Below, one piece after another: positions 31,404 through 32,455 of a DNA stretch of 32,455 bases (position 1 is its first letter; each line of letters opens with the position of its first letter). Under the pieces are notes generated by a model. That model was not told the origin of the DNA. It saw only the letters and a program-made list of their open reading frames with translations, and did no database searches. Location of the stretch: positions 1 through 32,455 of the forward strand of contig JAAYBF010000128.1 of assembly GCA_012718975.1 (NCBI GenBank). Reading direction: 5' to 3'. A program made the translations under genes and the position numbers. The DNA comes from Solirubrobacterales bacterium. Its GTDB lineage: Bacteria; Actinomycetota; Thermoleophilia; Solirubrobacterales; Thermoleophilaceae.

Positions 31404-32455
31404 GTGGCGCGGCTCCGCGACGCCAGGCTGGTCGAGCGCGCTCGTCGTGGCGACGAGGCGGCGTTCGAGCGCCTGGTCGAGCGTCACAGCGCGGCGATCC
31501 TTATGTTCTGTCGCCACCTCACCGGCACCCGCGAGGACGCCGAGGACGCCGCCCAGCACGCCTTCGTCGCCGCCTACCGGGAGATCTGCGAGCGCGGGCG
31601 CCGGGTCGAGCTGCGGCCCTGGCTGTTCGCGGTCGCACGCAACCGCTGCGTCTCGCTGCTGCGGGCGCGGCGCGAGCTGCCGGCGGGAGCCGCCGATCGC
31701 GAGCCGGCGACCGCCGACCTGGTCGCCGACGTCGAACGCCGCGAGGAGCTGCGCGACCTGCTGCGCGACCTCGCCCGGCTGCCCGACGACCAGCGGGCCG
31801 CGCTGGTCCTCTCGCAGCTCGACGCGCTGAGCCACCGCGAGATCGCGCTGGTCCTGTCGGTCCCGCCGGCCAAGGTGAAGGCGCTCGTCTTCCAGGCGCG
31901 CAGCTCGCTGCTGTCGACGCGGGAGGCGCGCGAGACGCCCTGCGTCGAGGTGCGGGCCACGCTCGCCACTGCGAGCGGCTCCGCGCTGCGTCGGCGCCTG
32001 CTACGCCGCCATGTGCGCGACTGTCCCGGCTGTCGCGCCTACGAGGCGTCGGTCGCGCGCCAGCGGCGCGACCTCGCCCTGGTCCTGCCGACCGTGCCCG
32101 TCGTCGGCCTCGGACGCGCGGTGCTGGGGGAGGCGGCCGGCAGGGAGGGGGCGGCCGCCGCGGCCGGTGGAGGCTCGGCGGCCGCGGTCGGCGCCGGCGG
32201 TGGCGCGGCCGGGCAGCTGGGCGGCTTCGCCGGGCTGGCGGGGCTGGTCGGCGCGCCCGCGGGGGCGAAGCTCGCAACGGTGGCGGCGGTCGCCGTCGGT
32301 GGCGTCGCGAGCGGCGCCGCCGCCGGGGTTCCGAGCCCGCTGCCGGCGCTGGCCGGTGCCCTGCCCGGATCGCCGGCCGGGGAGCTTCGGCCGGCGGGGC
32401 GCGGCGAGGCCGGCGGCGGGCCGGGCGCTCGGCGCGGCCCGGCGGGCAGCCCCGA
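31404..32455 (+). CDS. ECF-like sigma factor fused to a zinc anti-sigma (ZAS) motif, 3' end cut by window edge
   Basis: The frame is open from GTG 31404 to the right edge (350 codons) without a stop. Region 2 is seen in DEAAFERLVERHSAAILMFC, EDAEDAAQHAFVAAY and RPWLFAVARNRCVSLLRARR. Region 4 runs from LARLPDDQRAALVLSQLDAL to SHREIALVLSVPPAKVKALVF. After about residue 178 comes a zinc-finger anti-sigma motif: C180, then RHVRDCPGC with H203, C207 and C210 (HxxxCxxC). A Gly/Ala-rich linker and a weak hydrophobic stretch near 289-308 follow, with a Pro/Gly/Ala tail. The protein thus carries a sigma factor and its likely inhibitor in one chain. Such self-regulated ECF factors are known in actinobacteria but are not well characterised. 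Start choice rests on the domain and the GATAAT box. Confidence 0.85.
   Translation, partial: MARLRDARLVERARRGDEAAFERLVERHSAAILMFCRHLTGTREDAEDAAQHAFVAAYREICERGRRVELRPWLFAVARNRCVSLLRARRELPAGAADREPATADLVADVERREELRDLLRDLARLPDDQRAALVLSQLDALSHREIALVLSVPPAKVKALVFQARSSLLSTREARETPCVEVRATLATASGSALRRRLLRRHVRDCPGCRAYEASVARQRRDLALVLPTVPVVGLGRAVLGEAAGREGAAAAAGGGSAAAVGAGGGAAGQLGGFAGLAGLVGAPAGAKLATVAAVAVGGVASGAAAGVPSPLPALAGALPGSPAGELRPAGRGEAGGGPGARRGPAGSP

Overview
The window is very GC-rich, starts many genes with GTG, and packs genes into runs whose stop and start codons overlap (GTGA, TGATG). The gene content (SigB/F-type sigma factor, actinobacterial order alaS-ruvX-mltG-aroE, type IV pilus ATPases, an HD-GYP protein of a type common in soil actinobacteria) suggests a deep-branching actinobacterium, most likely class Thermoleophilia (Solirubrobacterales). 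That placement is inference from gene order and composition, not a database match.

Layout. (1) 1-1540: an accessory-looking edge with a 5'-truncated HIRAN-domain gene and a NYN-domain nuclease gene, lying on the 3' side of a minus-strand elongator tRNA-Met. (2) 1785-6815: a housekeeping block with glutamate formiminotransferase, a small membrane protein, a metallo-beta-lactamase-fold hydrolase, hisS and aspS. (3) 6816-7814: about 1 kb without genes, holding a degenerate array of 30-bp period and a separate 23-bp tandem repeat. (4) 7815-11995: a translationally coupled operon of a NifU/IscU-MnmA fusion, an RsbW-like anti-sigma protein, a SigB/F-type sigma factor and a solute-binding lipoprotein. 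(5) 12235-17448: an oligopeptide-type ABC importer (binding protein, two permeases, one fused double ATPase). (6) 17449-17811: a gene-free stretch with a conspicuously AT-richer patch and strong hairpins. (7) 17812-20535: an MFS exporter convergent with a membrane HD-GYP protein. (8) 20771-26269: alaS-ruvX-mltG-aroE. (9) 26415-31124: a type IV pilus block (thioredoxin-fold protein without CXXC, pilB, pilT, pilC). (10) 31164-32455: a ribbon-helix-helix protein and a sigma factor fused to a zinc-binding anti-sigma (ZAS) motif, cut by the right edge.

How the parts relate. Many first genes of transcription units lack a Shine-Dalgarno site but have a -10-like hexamer 6-7 nt before the start codon, pointing to leaderless mRNAs. 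The pilus block is preceded by a box that fits the sigma-28/WhiG consensus. The sigma-factor operon makes a binding protein paralogous to that of the adjacent importer, so the two loci may be functionally linked.

Most notable: the 30-bp-period repeat family at two intergenic loci, the Fe-S scaffold-tRNA thiolase fusion coupled to a sigma/anti-sigma pair, and the sigma-ZAS fusion.
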